Shown here: positions 36,990-49,234 of the stretch, piece after piece
Numbering within the stretch: position 1 is the first letter of the stretch
How the letters are laid out: the number at the start of each line of letters is the position of its first letter
Assembly (NCBI GenBank): GCA_011192155.1
Contig: DUEK01000012.1
Coordinates: 1-64,000, forward strand
DNA from: Thermoflexia bacterium
GTDB taxonomy: Bacteria > Chloroflexota > Anaerolineae > B4-G1
Direction of reading: 5' to 3'
Length of the DNA stretch: 64,000 nucleotides
Notes under the pieces: model-generated
The model's database searches: none
Told to the model about the DNA's origin: nothing
What the model saw: only the letters and a program-made list of their open reading frames with translations
Program-made: the position numbers and the translations under genes

Positions 36990-39830
36990 TCAAGCCTGCT
37001 TTTGGGAGAGCGGGCCTTGAGATAGCCACTCGGCGGCAGCCTCCGGCAGCAGCGCCACTGGTCCCTGGCGCACGGTGGGGTCGGGCAGTGAATCGAGGAA
37101 TAGCTGGCCGTAGCTCTTGGTCAGCAGCCGCTTGTCAAACACGGCCACGACGCCTCGGTCGGTGCGGGTGCGAATCAAGCGCCCGAACCCTTGCAGAAAG
37201 CGCAGGATGGTCTCTGGCACGGCGTACTCGAAGAAGGGCTGCTCAAAGGTCTCGGAGCGGGCGGCAAAGACGGGGTCGCTGGGGACGCTGAAAGGCAGCT
37301 TGGCAATGGCCAAGCAACTGAGCGGGTCGCCGGGCACGTCCACCCCCTCCCAAAAGCTGCGCGTGCCCAGAAGCACCCGCCGCTTGCCCGTTCGCAGGTT
37401 CTCCAGCAGTTGCGCCCGCGAGACGCCCTCGCCCTGGGCCTGGGTGGTGATGCCGGCTTGGGCCAACGGCGCTTTGATGGCCCGCAGAGTGGCTCGCAGT
37501 TGGTTGTAGGAGGTAAAGAGCGCCAGCGCCCGCCCCCCGGTCGCCTTGAAAAGCGCGGCCATTCCCCGCTCCACCGCCTTCTGGTAGCCCTGCTGTTGGG
37601 GTTCGGGAATATCGTCCACCAGATAGAGCAGTGTCGAGTTGCGATAGTCGAAAGGGGAACCGACCGCTAACTCGTCGGCCTCCCAGGCATTCAGCCGCTC
37701 GCGCACAAAGTCGAAGGTGAAATTGGTACGCAGCGTGGCCGAGGTCAGTATCACCGCTTCCTTTTCGTGGAAGAGATGCTCCTCCACCAACGGCCCGACG
37801 TGCAGGGGGGCGGTGTGCAGGCTCAAGCGGTCGTGGTTGGAATCCGACTCTAGCCAGTAGATGAGGGACAGCTCAGGCTGTGTGATCATCCGGCTCGCTT
37901 GCCTCACGGTATCCCCCAGCCGTCGCCCTGCACCTAGTATCTGCGCCTGCAAGTCCTCGACGTCGGGGATGTCGAACTCGGACAGATTGTCCAGCCCCCC
38001 GACCAGCCGTTCCAGGCCAGCGGAGACGGCAACCAGCGGCGCGTTGGCATTGTCCCATGCGATCTCGACCCCGTCCCAGGATGGTTGCACGCGCGTTCCC
38101 GAGGTGATACGCAGGCGGAACGTATATTGGCTGCGCCGTCCCGCCTTTTGCTCCTCGACGAACTCTTCCAGGCGGTCGAAGAAAGCGTTCAGTTGGCGCA
38201 TGGCCTGGTTGGACGCCAGCCCGACCTTGCCGACGGATAGTTCTATCTGCTCCATGACCTCGCTGGGCAGATTGGCTTTCTGGCAGTGGGCGATTACTTC
38301 AGATAGCAGCCCGCTCACGCGGCCCGAGCGTTTCACCCGTCCGACCTCGTTCAACATCCGGCGCAGGCGGGCGCGGTCGGCGGCAAAGCCAAGCCCGCTG
38401 GTGGTGGCTGCCTCCAAGTGATGGGCCTCGTCCACGATGAGATAATTGTACTCGGGCAGGGCGCGATTTTGCACGGCGACGTCGGCCAGGAGCAGGGCGT
38501 GGTTGACGATGATAAGGTGGGCGGATTCGGCGGCGTGGCGGGCGTTGTAAAAGTGGCATTGGCCCTGGTGAAAGCTGCGGCAACGTTCGGGGTTACAGCC
38601 CTCGTGCTCGGCCGAGAGTTGTCGCCATGTGGTCTGCTCGACCGGATTGGGCAGGAAGAGCGCGTCCCCGTCACCGTCGGTCGTTTCCGGCAGCCAGACG
38701 AGAATTTTCGCCAGCACGCGGGCCTGGTCGGGCGAGTTAGCGCCCCGGCGGCGCAGGGCCTGCAGGCGAGCCGGGCAGAGGTAGTGGGAGCGACCCTTGA
38801 GCACGCTGGCGCGAAATTCGAGCGGCAGGGCGCGGGACAGGTCGGGCAAGTCTTTGCGATATAGTTGTTCCTGCAAGTTGATGGTGTTGGTAGAGATGAC
38901 GACTCGCTCGCCGCTCTGCACCGCCCAGTGGGCGGCCGGGATGAGGTAGGCCAGTGACTTGCCGACGCCGGTGGGGGCCTCGGCTAGCAGGTGCTGGCCC
39001 TGGTTGAGCGCGCGCGCCACGCCGCGCAGCATCGCTACTTGCTGGGGGCGGTGCTCGTAGCCGGGAAAGTGGGCCTCAAAGGGGCCGCCTTTTTCCAGGA
39101 GCGCGGCCAGTTGGTCCAGGTCTAGGGGTGTTCTCTCGTCGGCGGGTTGCAATGGGCGGGCTTTTGCCTCCACAGCGAATAGCGGACCGGCTGGGATTTC
39201 TTCTGCTCTGAGCATGGCGCGCCGTTCGCCTGGACGGCGCGCCGCTTCTTCCAGCGCGTGGTGGAAAAAGCTGACAGCGGGCCAAGCGGCTCGCTCGCCG
39301 TGCCCTATGATCTCTTTCAGCACGCGGGGGGGCAGTTCGGCCGCGCGAACGAGAAGGGCGCGGAAGAGGCGATAGGAAGCCTGGGCGTCGTCCAGCGCGC
39401 GGTGTGCGTGTTCCAGTTCGATTCCCAGCAGTCGCGTCAGCGCCGTCAGGCTGTACCGTTCGGCGCGCGGGACGAGCACGCTGGCCAACTCGAACGTGTC
39501 GAGCGATTCGTTCTCAAGCAGCAAGGAGTGGCGGCGCAGAAAGCTCAGGTCAAACCCCACACTGTGGCCGACGATGGGCCACTGACCGGCGAAGCGGCTC
39601 AGGCGGGGCAGTACGTCGTGCAGGCCGGGCGCGCCCTCTACGTCGGAGTCGCGGATACCGGTCAGATCGGTGATTTGGCGCGGGATGCGCCGGCCGGGGT
39701 TGACAAAGGTGGAGAATGTTCCCAGCGCCTCATCGTCGCAGAATTTGACTGCGCCGATTTCGATGATGGCGTCACGGTCAGCGTCGAGTCCGGTGGTTTC
39801 CAGATCGAGCGCTACGTAGGTTTGGGGCAT
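36990..39830 (-). CDS. DinG-family helicase with N-terminal DnaQ-like exonuclease domain
   Basis: TYVALDLETTGLDADRDAIIEIGAV; EAPTGVGKSLAYLIPA; IVDEAHHLE; GTRSFWEGVDVPGD. Confidence 0.92.
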   Translation of the reverse strand: MPQTYVALDLETTGLDADRDAIIEIGAVKFCDDEALGTFSTFVNPGRRIPRQITDLTGIRDSDVEGAPGLHDVLPRLSRFAGQWPIVGHSVGFDLSFLRRHSLLLENESLDTFELASVLVPRAERYSLTALTRLLGIELEHAHRALDDAQASYRLFRALLVRAAELPPRVLKEIIGHGERAAWPAVSFFHHALEEAARRPGERRAMLRAEEIPAGPLFAVEAKARPLQPADERTPLDLDQLAALLEKGGPFEAHFPGYEHRPQQVAMLRGVARALNQGQHLLAEAPTGVGKSLAYLIPAAHWAVQSGERVVISTNTINLQEQLYRKDLPDLSRALPLEFRASVLKGRSHYLCPARLQALRRRGANSPDQARVLAKILVWLPETTDGDGDALFLPNPVEQTTWRQLSAEHEGCNPERCRSFHQGQCHFYNARHAAESAHLIIVNHALLLADVAVQNRALPEYNYLIVDEAHHLEAATTSGLGFAADRARLRRMLNEVGRVKRSGRVSGLLSEVIAHCQKANLPSEVMEQIELSVGKVGLASNQAMRQLNAFFDRLEEFVEEQKAGRRSQYTFRLRITSGTRVQPSWDGVEIAWDNANAPLVAVSAGLERLVGGLDNLSEFDIPDVEDLQAQILGAGRRLGDTVRQASRMITQPELSLIYWLESDSNHDRLSLHTAPLHVGPLVEEHLFHEKEAVILTSATLRTNFTFDFVRERLNAWEADELAVGSPFDYRNSTLLYLVDDIPEPQQQGYQKAVERGMAALFKATGGRALALFTSYNQLRATLRAIKAPLAQAGITTQAQGEGVSRAQLLENLRTGKRRVLLGTRSFWEGVDVPGDPLSCLAIAKLPFSVPSDPVFAARSETFEQPFFEYAVPETILRFLQGFGRLIRTRTDRGVVAVFDKRLLTKSYGQLFLDSLPDPTVRQGPVALLPEAAAEWLSQGPLSQKQA

Positions 39831-39929
39831 ATGACCTCATTTCTAATCTAGGCCGCGCGCGCAGCGGTGAGGGGATTATACCTCAGGGGGGAGGGAGGGG
39901 CAAGAGACGTGTTCTCACGTCCCATAGCG

Positions 39930-40745
39930 CGCCATCAGAATGGCCGTTTCAAAAAGTCAATAGCGCACTGCGAGTTCCCGCGCTCGTTGTACACCCTTTT
40001 CCGTCGCTGGTGTGCCCGATAATAGGCATCAAAATGGCCTTCCACTGCCCATTTGCATACACCAATTCAGTAAAATCGGTGTAAACCACCTGGAAAAGGT
40101 CAATTTCTTCCATCTGAGCCACCAAATTGGCCAGCCCCCCGCCTCGGTGATGGCCCGTTGGATACCGCTCGGCCTGGGACGGTGGGTGCTGCGCAAGATG
40201 GACAAGTCCCACGTACCCAGCAGTCGTTCCACGACTTTGTGATTGACGGTGGTTTTGTACTCGTCGCGCAGCAGTTCGGGCATGATCCGAGGCACACCGT
40301 ATTCTGGATGGTATCGGGTAATTTCCTCCAAGGTAGGGCGCAGGTGAGTGAACTTCTCCTCGTAGTCCACTTTGTGCTTCTTGCGATAGTACCAGGTCGA
40401 CTTGGGCAGTTCCACGACGTCCAATACGAAATTCAGGCCATACGTATCTTTAACTGATTCCACCAGAGCCACTTTGTGCTCCGTCGTCATGTGGCCCGCC
40501 CCAAGAAGTTTTTTAAAAGCGCGATTTCCACCTCTTTCTTGCCGATCAATCGTTCCAGATCAGCGATACGTCGCTCGTATTCGGCCACTCGGGGCCTTTC
40601 TCGAAGAACGCTTCCTTCCAAGCACCGACCGTATTGGAATGGATGCCATACACTTTCACTACTTGCCCCGTACTCTTGTCGCCCGTCAGTAATTCGGTGA
40701 CCACCTGGGACTCTAGTTCTGTCGAGTATCTCTTTGCCATATTGG
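39930..40745 (-). pseudogene. Degraded IS3-family transposase (orfA and orfB remnants)
   Basis: orfA-like MAKRYSTELESQVVTELLTGDKSTGQVVKVYGIHSNTVGAWKEAF; orfB-like LPKSTWYYRKK...HPEYGVPRI and YTDFTELVYANGQWK in disrupted frames. Confidence 0.8.
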
Positions 40746-40784
40746 CCTCCTCTTCTATCCTTTATCCTGGAGTCTGGCGTTTTT

Positions 40785-40847
40785 GTTCGTAGTGACGGCT
40801 TCAGCCGTCCAAAAGGCTCAAAAGCGGCTAAAGCCGCTACTACGAAC
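40785..40847. repeat. Small inverted-repeat element
   Basis: GTTCGTAGT...ACTACGAAC ends with internal GACGGCTTCAGCCGTC and AGCGGCTAAAGCCGCT palindromes. Confidence 0.65.
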
Positions 40848-40978
40848 CCCCATATCTAGCGCCTTTATTGTTGCCTACCCCAAGATATGGGCATTCTGAA
40901 AATTTGCCAGACTCGAGCTTTATCATCTCACACTTGCCAGAGGAGGTCAACATATAACCACTACCGCGCCAGGAAACT

Positions 40979-41095
40979 GTCTGGCTACCGGGCATCTTTT
41001 ACGACCGCGATCACTGCCTCGCCTACGAGCGCTGTGGGGACATGCTCGTCCTGCGCAACGTGGGCCGCCACGACGAGACGCTCAAACACCCCTAA
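40979..41095 (+). pseudogene. Possible C-terminal gene remnant
   Basis: Frame reads WLPGIFYDRDHCLAYERCGDMLVLRNVGRHDETLKHP*, no start or upstream domain. Confidence 0.3.
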
Positions 41096-41099
41096 TTCT

Positions 41100-43226
41100 C
41101 TACCGTTTTGAAACTTTCCCCTCTTCCCGGCGCTGTTTAATGACCCGTTCAGCAATGGAATCCGGCACAAAATCGTAGCGGCGGAACTCGAGCGTGAATG
41201 TGCCCCGGCCCTGAGTAAGGCTGCGCAGATCAGTGGCATAGCCCCGGGCCTCGGCCAGTGGAACCTCGCCATTCACGTTGCGTAATTGACCGCGCACGTT
41301 CATCGCACTCACGCTGCCGCGCCGCCGGCCGATGTCGGCCACGACCACCCCCAGGTGATCCTCACCGACGTTGATGTCGGCGTGCATCACCGGTTCGAGC
41401 AAGGCGGGATTGGCCTGTCGCACCACCTGCCGCACTGCCATTGAGCCGGCGATCTGAAAGTCCATCGAGGCCGAGTCCACCTCGTGGAACTTGCCGCCCA
41501 GCAGCGTCACGCGCACATCAGTGACCGGGTAGCCAGCGATGACGCCCTTCTCCAGCGCATTGCGCACGCCCAATTCGGTTGGGCGCACAAACTCTTCGGG
41601 AAATTCAGAACGAGGGGCCTCGTCCTCGAAAACTACGCCCTCTCCACGCTCCAGCGGTTCGATGCGCAGATCAACCTCGGCAAAGTGCCCGTGCCCGCCG
41701 CTCTGTTTCTTGTACGCCTTTGTTATCTCGAGCGCGCGGCGCACCGTCTCACGGTAAGAGACCTGGGGGGGGCTGACGTGCAGCGACAGGCCATACTCCC
41801 GTCGCAACCGTTCCACGGCGACTTCCAAGTGCAGTTCACCCATCCCGGAGAGCACCTCCTCTTCCGTCTCTGGGTCAAAGTGCTCGATCAACGTGGGGTC
41901 TTCATCGCACAATCGCCTCACGGCCTGACGCAGTTTCTCCTGTTCTTTGCTGGAAGCCGCCTTCAACGCCACAGCAATGACCGGATCGGGGAACTTGAAC
42001 GTCTCCAGGGCAATGGGGTGGTCTGGGTCGCAGAGCGTGTCGCCGGTGATGGCCGACTTGACGCCCACCAGAGCCACCACGTCGCTGGCCGCCATGTGAT
42101 CCACCTGCTCGCGCCGATTGGCGTGCATACGGTAGATACGACCCACCCGCTCCTCCACGTCGGCGCGCGGGTTGTAGACTGTCTGTCCCACCTTCAGTTG
42201 GCCGGAAAAGACACGCACCCAGGTCAAGTGCCCCACGTGGGGATCGGTGACGATCTTGAAGGCCGCGGCGCACAAGGGGGCATCGGCGTCATCGGCCCGC
42301 TCAGTGATTTCCTCCGCGCTGCCCGGCACGACGCCCAGGATAGGAGCCATATCCACCGGCGCCGGCAGATAAGACACGATACTATCAAGTAAGGGTTGCA
42401 CGCCAATGCGGTTGCGTGAAGCGCCGCACAGAACCGGCGTCAGTTCACCGGCGATGGTGGCCCGCCGCAGCGCGGACTGGAGGGCTGCCATATCCGGTTC
42501 ATCCCCCGCCAGTCGTTGCTTCAGCAATACATCGTCCGTCTCGCAGATGGCGTCCAGCAACGCCGCCCGCGCCACGGCGGCTCGCTCTTGCATCGCGGGC
42601 GGGATCGGTTTCACCACCGGATCGTCTACCAGATTGCCAGTGGGCGATCCGACGCCGTCCCGCCAGACCAACGCCTGCTGACTGAGCAGATCCACGACAC
42701 CGGTGAACTCGCCTTCGCGGCCAATCGGGAGCTGTAACGGAATCGCGTTTGGCGTGAGCCGTTCGCGCGCCTCTCCAGCTACGCGCTCGAAATCGGCCCC
42801 CAGCCGGTCGAGCTTGTTGATATAGATGATGCGCGCCAGGTTCTCGCGGTTGGCGTGCATCCAGACCGACTCGGTCTGCGGTTCGACGCCGCCCACAGCG
42901 CACAACACGATCACGGCCCCATCAATGACGCGAATGGAGCGCACGACTTCGGCGGTGAAGTCAATGTGACCGGGCGTATCAATCAGGTTAATGCGATGAC
43001 CCTGCCAGTGGCAAGCGGTCGCGGCAGACATAATCGTGATGCCGCGCTCTCGCTCCTGATCCATCCAGTCCAGTTGCGTGTCGCCGTCATCAATGTTCCC
43101 GGTGCGATGGATGCGCCCCGTGTAATATAAAATCGCCTCCGACGTGGTCGTCTTGCCGGCATCCACGTGGGCAAAGATACCGATGATGCGTACTTTTTTG
43201 ATTGGTGACTCTTTCTTCTTGGCCAT
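41100..43226 (-). CDS. fusA: Elongation factor G (EF-G or EF-G-like paralogue)
   Basis: FAHVDAGKTTTSEAILYYTG, DTPGHIDFTAEV, NKLD, 708 aa. Confidence 0.9.
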   Translation of the reverse strand: MAKKKESPIKKVRIIGIFAHVDAGKTTTSEAILYYTGRIHRTGNIDDGDTQLDWMDQERERGITIMSAATACHWQGHRINLIDTPGHIDFTAEVVRSIRVIDGAVIVLCAVGGVEPQTESVWMHANRENLARIIYINKLDRLGADFERVAGEARERLTPNAIPLQLPIGREGEFTGVVDLLSQQALVWRDGVGSPTGNLVDDPVVKPIPPAMQERAAVARAALLDAICETDDVLLKQRLAGDEPDMAALQSALRRATIAGELTPVLCGASRNRIGVQPLLDSIVSYLPAPVDMAPILGVVPGSAEEITERADDADAPLCAAAFKIVTDPHVGHLTWVRVFSGQLKVGQTVYNPRADVEERVGRIYRMHANRREQVDHMAASDVVALVGVKSAITGDTLCDPDHPIALETFKFPDPVIAVALKAASSKEQEKLRQAVRRLCDEDPTLIEHFDPETEEEVLSGMGELHLEVAVERLRREYGLSLHVSPPQVSYRETVRRALEITKAYKKQSGGHGHFAEVDLRIEPLERGEGVVFEDEAPRSEFPEEFVRPTELGVRNALEKGVIAGYPVTDVRVTLLGGKFHEVDSASMDFQIAGSMAVRQVVRQANPALLEPVMHADINVGEDHLGVVVADIGRRRGSVSAMNVRGQLRNVNGEVPLAEARGYATDLRSLTQGRGTFTLEFRRYDFVPDSIAERVIKQRREEGKVSKR

Positions 43227-43366
43227 ACTTCTTACCTCACATTTTCTTTAGCAAAACCGTACAAAAAAACGCCCAGCCGCCAACGTGCATGATGGCTGAA
43301 CGCCCATTTCACACAAGCAAGTGCAACATTATACCAGAAAATCAGCAATTGACCAGGTATGCGGAA

Positions 43367-43509
43367 TTGGTGATTACCCACATGTTCAAATGTGACTGCA
43401 TTGATCCTGTTTTCTTTCACCGCAGAGGCCGCAAAGCACGCAGAGAAGGCCTTTTTGACTATCTCTGCGACCTCTGCGCGCTCAGCGGTGAGATGTGGGT
43501 AATCACCAG
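43367..43509. mobile_element. MITE-like element, copy E (TTGGTGATTACCCACAT ends)
   Basis: TGGTGATTACCCACAT/ATGTGGGTAATCACCA; same 143-bp length and near-identical core as copy D. Confidence 0.85.
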
Positions 43510-43604
43510 ACATTTTTCACTGGACAAATCTTTCAAAATCGTGTATCATTCTAAAGTTGTGCTAATGTAAATAGACTTTTGCTATATAAATGGAGAGGTA
43601 GGCG

Positions 43605-45167
43605 ATGGCTGAGATTCAAACCCGTGATATCCTGCAAGACCTGGCAACCACGTTGCATGAACAGATCGAAGAGTTCCAGCCGACTGTCGAGGCGGTGGAT
43701 GTTGGTACCGTCATTGAGGTTGGCGACGGGATCGCCCGGGCTTCGGGGCTTGCCAACGTGTTGATGAGCGAGTTGGTCGAGTTCGAGGGCGGCGTTCCTG
43801 GTATTGCCTTCAACCTAGAGGTGGATAACGTTGGTATCATCATCACCGGTGACTATACGGAAATTGAGGAGGGCCAGACCGTGAGGGGCACGGGGCGCAT
43901 CGTCTCCGTTCCTGTGGGAGATGGGCTTCTGGGCCGCGTGGTAGACGCGCTGGGCCAGCCGGTGGATGGGAAAGGGCCTATCGCTGCCGACCGTCGCCGT
44001 CCCATTGAGCGCGCCGCGCCGGGCGTGATCGAGCGCCAGAACGTGGATACCCCTGTGCAGACTGGCATCAAGGCGATAGACGCAATGACGCCCATCGGAC
44101 GGGGTCAGCGAGAGCTCATTATCGGCGACCGCCAGATTGGCAAGACGGCCATCGCGCTGGACGCCATCATCAACCAGCGCGACAAAGATCTGATCTGCAT
44201 CTATGTGGCGATTGGGCAGAAAAGGTCCCAGGTTGCCCAGGTGGTGGCGACATTGGAGCAGTATGGGGCGCTGGATCACACCGTCGTCGTCGTTGCTTCC
44301 GCCTCGGAACCGGCGGCGCTCCAGTACATCGCCCCTTACGCCGGGTGCGCGATGGGCGAGGAGTTTATGGCGCAGGGCAAAGACGCCCTCATTATTTACG
44401 ACGACTTGACCAAGCACGCCTGGGCCTATCGGCAAGTCAGCCTCCTCCTCCGCCGCCCTCCTGGGCGCGAGGCCTACCCCGGCGACATCTTTTACCTGCA
44501 CTCGCGACTGTTGGAGCGAGCGGCCCGCATGCACGATGACCTGGGCGGCGGCAGCTTGACCGCGCTACCCATCGTCGAGACCCAGTTGGGCGACATTGCT
44601 ACCTACATTCCCACCAACGTTATCTCTATCACCGATGGCCAGATTTTCCTGGAAGCCGATATGTTCAACGCCGGCATCCGCCCGGCAATGAATGTGGGCG
44701 TCTCCGTCTCCCGCGTGGGAGGCGACGCGCAGACCAAGGCGATCTCGCAAGTGGCGGGACGGCTGCGGATGGACATGGCCCAGTTCCGCGAACTGGCCGC
44801 ATTTGCCCAGTTTGGCTCCGACCTAGACGAGTCCACGCTGCGCCGCTTGGAGCGTGGTCGCCGCCTGACGGAAATTCTCAAGCAGCCCCAGTACGAACCG
44901 GCGCCGTTGGAAGAAGAGGTCATCATCATATATGCGGGCACGCACGGCTATTGCGACGCTGTGCCCCTGGAGCGGATGCGCCAGTACGAAGTGGCCCTGC
45001 TAACCTTTATGCGCGCGCAACACCCCGACGTCGGCGCCGACATCGTCGCACAGACCAAGATCACAGAAGAGAACGAGGTCAAGCTACAAGCCGCGCTGGA
45101 AGAGTTCAATCAGACGTGGGTTACGCCAGACAGCGCAGTGGAGACGAGCAGTGGCGACAGCGCGTGA
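43605..45167 (+). CDS. atpA: F1 ATP synthase subunit alpha
   Basis: [58 protein letters not shown]. Confidence 0.97.
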   Translation: MAEIQTRDILQDLATTLHEQIEEFQPTVEAVDVGTVIEVGDGIARASGLANVLMSELVEFEGGVPGIAFNLEVDNVGIIITGDYTEIEEGQTVRGTGRIVSVPVGDGLLGRVVDALGQPVDGKGPIAADRRRPIERAAPGVIERQNVDTPVQTGIKAIDAMTPIGRGQRELIIGDRQIGKTAIALDAIINQRDKDLICIYVAIGQKRSQVAQVVATLEQYGALDHTVVVVASASEPAALQYIAPYAGCAMGEEFMAQGKDALIIYDDLTKHAWAYRQVSLLLRRPPGREAYPGDIFYLHSRLLERAARMHDDLGGGSLTALPIVETQLGDIATYIPTNVISITDGQIFLEADMFNAGIRPAMNVGVSVSRVGGDAQTKAISQVAGRLRMDMAQFRELAAFAQFGSDLDESTLRRLERGRRLTEILKQPQYEPAPLEEEVIIIYAGTHGYCDAVPLERMRQYEVALLTFMRAQHPDVGADIVAQTKITEENEVKLQAALEEFNQTWVTPDSAVETSSGDSA

Positions 45168-46053
45168 AATCAAGCGACGCATCCAGAGTATCCGCAACCT
45201 GGGCCAGGTGACGCGGGCGTTGCAGGCTGTAGCCGCGTCCAACGTGCGCAAAGCGCAGGCTGCCGCGCTGGCGACGCGCGCTTACTCCAATGCTGCCTGG
45301 GAAGTCATTGCTCGCCTGGGCGCGGCCAGCGACGAGGCGCTGCATCCCCTGCTAACCCGCCGCGCGCCGGTAGAGAACGTTCTCATCGTACTCGTGTCCG
45401 GCGACCGGGGGTTGTGTGGCGCATACAATCAAAACATTGTGCGGGTCGCGCAGAATTTTGTCAAGAGGCGGGATCTGCCAATTCGCTACATCACTGTCGG
45501 ACGACGGGGCCGAGATATGATCTGGCGCGCAGGCGCCGAGATCGTAGCCGAGTTTCATGGCCTGCCGGCAGTGCCCAGCCTGGTTGATGTCTCTGCCATC
45601 GCCCGCGCCGCCATTGACGAGTTCCTGGAGGGCCGGGCCGACGAGGTCTACCTGGCGCGCACAGACTTTATCAACCTATTGAGGCAAAACCCCGTCATTC
45701 AACGCCTGCTTCCGCTGCACACTGCTGAACTCGGCGGACTGGAAGAAACGCAGGCTATGGCGGAGTATATCGTGGATGTACGGCCCACGCAGGTAGCAGA
45801 GTATATCTATGAACCCGATGCCGCCACCGTGTTGAACGAAATCCTGCCACGCTTCACCGAGCTACAGGTTTACCAGGCCATGCTTGAAGCGCACGCCAGC
45901 GAGTATGCAGCGCGTATGGTCGCCATGCGTAACGCGACGGATAATGCAGCCGTGCTGGTTGATGATCTGACGTTGGATTATAACAAAGCCCGTCAGAGCA
46001 TCATCACCAGCGAGTTGTTGGACATTGTGGGCGGGGCGGTGGTCCCGGCGTGA
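45151..46053 (+). CDS. atpG: F1 ATP synthase subunit gamma
   Basis: [46 protein letters not shown]. Confidence 0.95.
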   Translation: MATAREIKRRIQSIRNLGQVTRALQAVAASNVRKAQAAALATRAYSNAAWEVIARLGAASDEALHPLLTRRAPVENVLIVLVSGDRGLCGAYNQNIVRVAQNFVKRRDLPIRYITVGRRGRDMIWRAGAEIVAEFHGLPAVPSLVDVSAIARAAIDEFLEGRADEVYLARTDFINLLRQNPVIQRLLPLHTAELGGLEETQAMAEYIVDVRPTQVAEYIYEPDAATVLNEILPRFTELQVYQAMLEAHASEYAARMVAMRNATDNAAVLVDDLTLDYNKARQSIITSELLDIVGGAVVPA

Positions 46054-47520
<1,467 letters not shown>

Positions 47521-47528
47521 GAGGACAC

Positions 47529-47975
47529 GTGACTGGCTTAAAATTGACCATCGTCTCTCCAGAGCAAGAGCTGTACAGCGGCAAAGTGGACATCGTCCTT
47601 GCGCCGGGCATTGATGGGCAGTTGGGCATCCTGCCCAATCACGCGTCGCTGATCACAAAGTTGGCAGAGGGAGAACTGTGCGCCAGGATAGGGGCGGAGG
47701 AGTACTACTTTGCTATTCACGGTGGCTTTATGCACGTCTTGCCCGATGAAGTGATCGTTCTGGCCGATGTGGCCGAACGGGCCGGCGAGATTGACGCTGC
47801 GCGAGCGGAAAAAGCCCGCCAGCGCGCGTTGGGATTGTTGACCAAGTCTCCGCCCGAAGAACGACGCTTGACCGAGGTGGCTCTGCGACGCTCACAAGTG
47901 CGACTCAAGGTGGCGCGCCGCCGGCGACGCCGGCACACCACACTGTCATACCCTGGGGTGGACGACGGTGTGTAG
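47529..47975 (+). CDS. atpC: F1 ATP synthase subunit epsilon
   Basis: KLTIVSPEQELYSGKVDIVLAPGIDGQLGILPNHASLIT. Confidence 0.93.
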   Translation: MTGLKLTIVSPEQELYSGKVDIVLAPGIDGQLGILPNHASLITKLAEGELCARIGAEEYYFAIHGGFMHVLPDEVIVLADVAERAGEIDAARAEKARQRALGLLTKSPPEERRLTEVALRRSQVRLKVARRRRRRHTTLSYPGVDDGV

Positions 47976-47991
47976 AGCGAGAGGAGACTGA

Positions 47992-48996
47992 ATGTTTGGC
48001 AAGAAACTCGGGATTGACTTGGGCACAGTCAACGTATTGGTACACGTGCAAGGGCGGGGGATCGTTTTGCAGGAACCTTCGGTTGTCGCTATCTCGGTAG
48101 ATGAATACGCGATCAGAGCTGTGGGTGAGGAGGCTAAAGCTATGCTCGGCCGCACGCCGGACGTAATTGAGGTGGTGCGACCGTTGCGCGACGGCGTTAT
48201 TGCGGACTATCAGGTGACCAGGCGAATGTTAGAGTACTTTATTCGCAAGGCTGTTGGTGGTTTGGGCTTGTTCAAACCGCGTGTGATGATCAGTGTGCCG
48301 TATGGGGTGACGAGTGTAGAAAAGCGAGCGGTGCGCAAGGCGGCGATGGAAGCGGGCGCCAGCCGGGCGCATCTGATACCGGAACCTTTGGCCGGCGCGC
48401 TGGGAGCTGACTTACCGATCGGCACGCCGGCGGGCACCATGGTCGTAGACCTGGGGGGCGGCGCGACCGAGGCGGCCGTCTTTGCGATGAACGGGATCGT
48501 GGTGGCAAATTCGGTCCGCGTTGGCGGCCTACGTATGGATGAGGCGATTGCGGCCTACGTCCGTCGCAAGTTCAACCTGATGATCGGCCAGCCGACGGCG
48601 GAGGCGATCAAGATCGGCATCGGCTCGGCGCTGTCATTGGATGAGGAGTTGGAGATGGAGGTGCAGGGCCGCGATCAGGTAGCCGGATTGCCCCGCGTCA
48701 TCACGATCAACTCGGAAGAAGTAACCGAGGCGCTCTCTGAACCTCTAGCGGCGGTGCTCTCTGTGATTCGGTCTGTGTTGGAGAGAACGCCGCCGGAGCT
48801 ATCGGCAGACATTATGAATCGAGGCATGGTACTGCTCGGCGGCGGGGCGCTGTTGCGCCGGTTGGATGAATTGATCGCGCGCGAGACGGGTGTACCCACT
48901 TATGCGGCCAACGCCCCCATCGCCTGCGTGGCGCTGGGGGCAGGACAGGCACTGGAGCAGTATGATATTCTCCGGCGCAGTGTGCCTGGATTGTAG
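47992..48996 (+). CDS. mreB: Rod-shape-determining protein MreB
   Basis: [47 protein letters not shown]. Confidence 0.93.
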   Translation: MFGKKLGIDLGTVNVLVHVQGRGIVLQEPSVVAISVDEYAIRAVGEEAKAMLGRTPDVIEVVRPLRDGVIADYQVTRRMLEYFIRKAVGGLGLFKPRVMISVPYGVTSVEKRAVRKAAMEAGASRAHLIPEPLAGALGADLPIGTPAGTMVVDLGGGATEAAVFAMNGIVVANSVRVGGLRMDEAIAAYVRRKFNLMIGQPTAEAIKIGIGSALSLDEELEMEVQGRDQVAGLPRVITINSEEVTEALSEPLAAVLSVIRSVLERTPPELSADIMNRGMVLLGGGALLRRLDELIARETGVPTYAANAPIACVALGAGQALEQYDILRRSVPGL

Positions 48997-49019
48997 CGCA
49001 TCACCGCCGCCAACGATGG

Positions 49020-49056
49020 AACCCTAAAGGTTTTCCGAAACCTTTAGGGTTTTTTC
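49020..49056 (+). terminator. Terminator after mreB
   Basis: AACCCTAAAGGTTT-TCCG-AAACCTTTAGGGTT followed by T-run. Confidence 0.85.
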
Positions 49057-49234
49057 CAGCTATCGGGTCTACTCAGACTTGTGGAGTAAGCACTCGTGTC
49101 TAGTCATCCATTTTCAACTGTCCCCCGCATTTGTTGCAGGCAATCTTCTGGTTGCGGTTCACCTGAATTGGCGCGAGACATTTCCTTTCTCCATTGTGTT
49201 GTGAGACCGACTTCCTGATGGTATAATCCCCCTC

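Noticed and set aside
43202-43570. ORF 122 aa (+) and 93 aa (-) over the MITE copy E, and the equivalent 18420-19010 ORF over copy D
   Set aside because: They run through the inverted-repeat elements and are open by virtue of the palindrome; no plausible protein signature.
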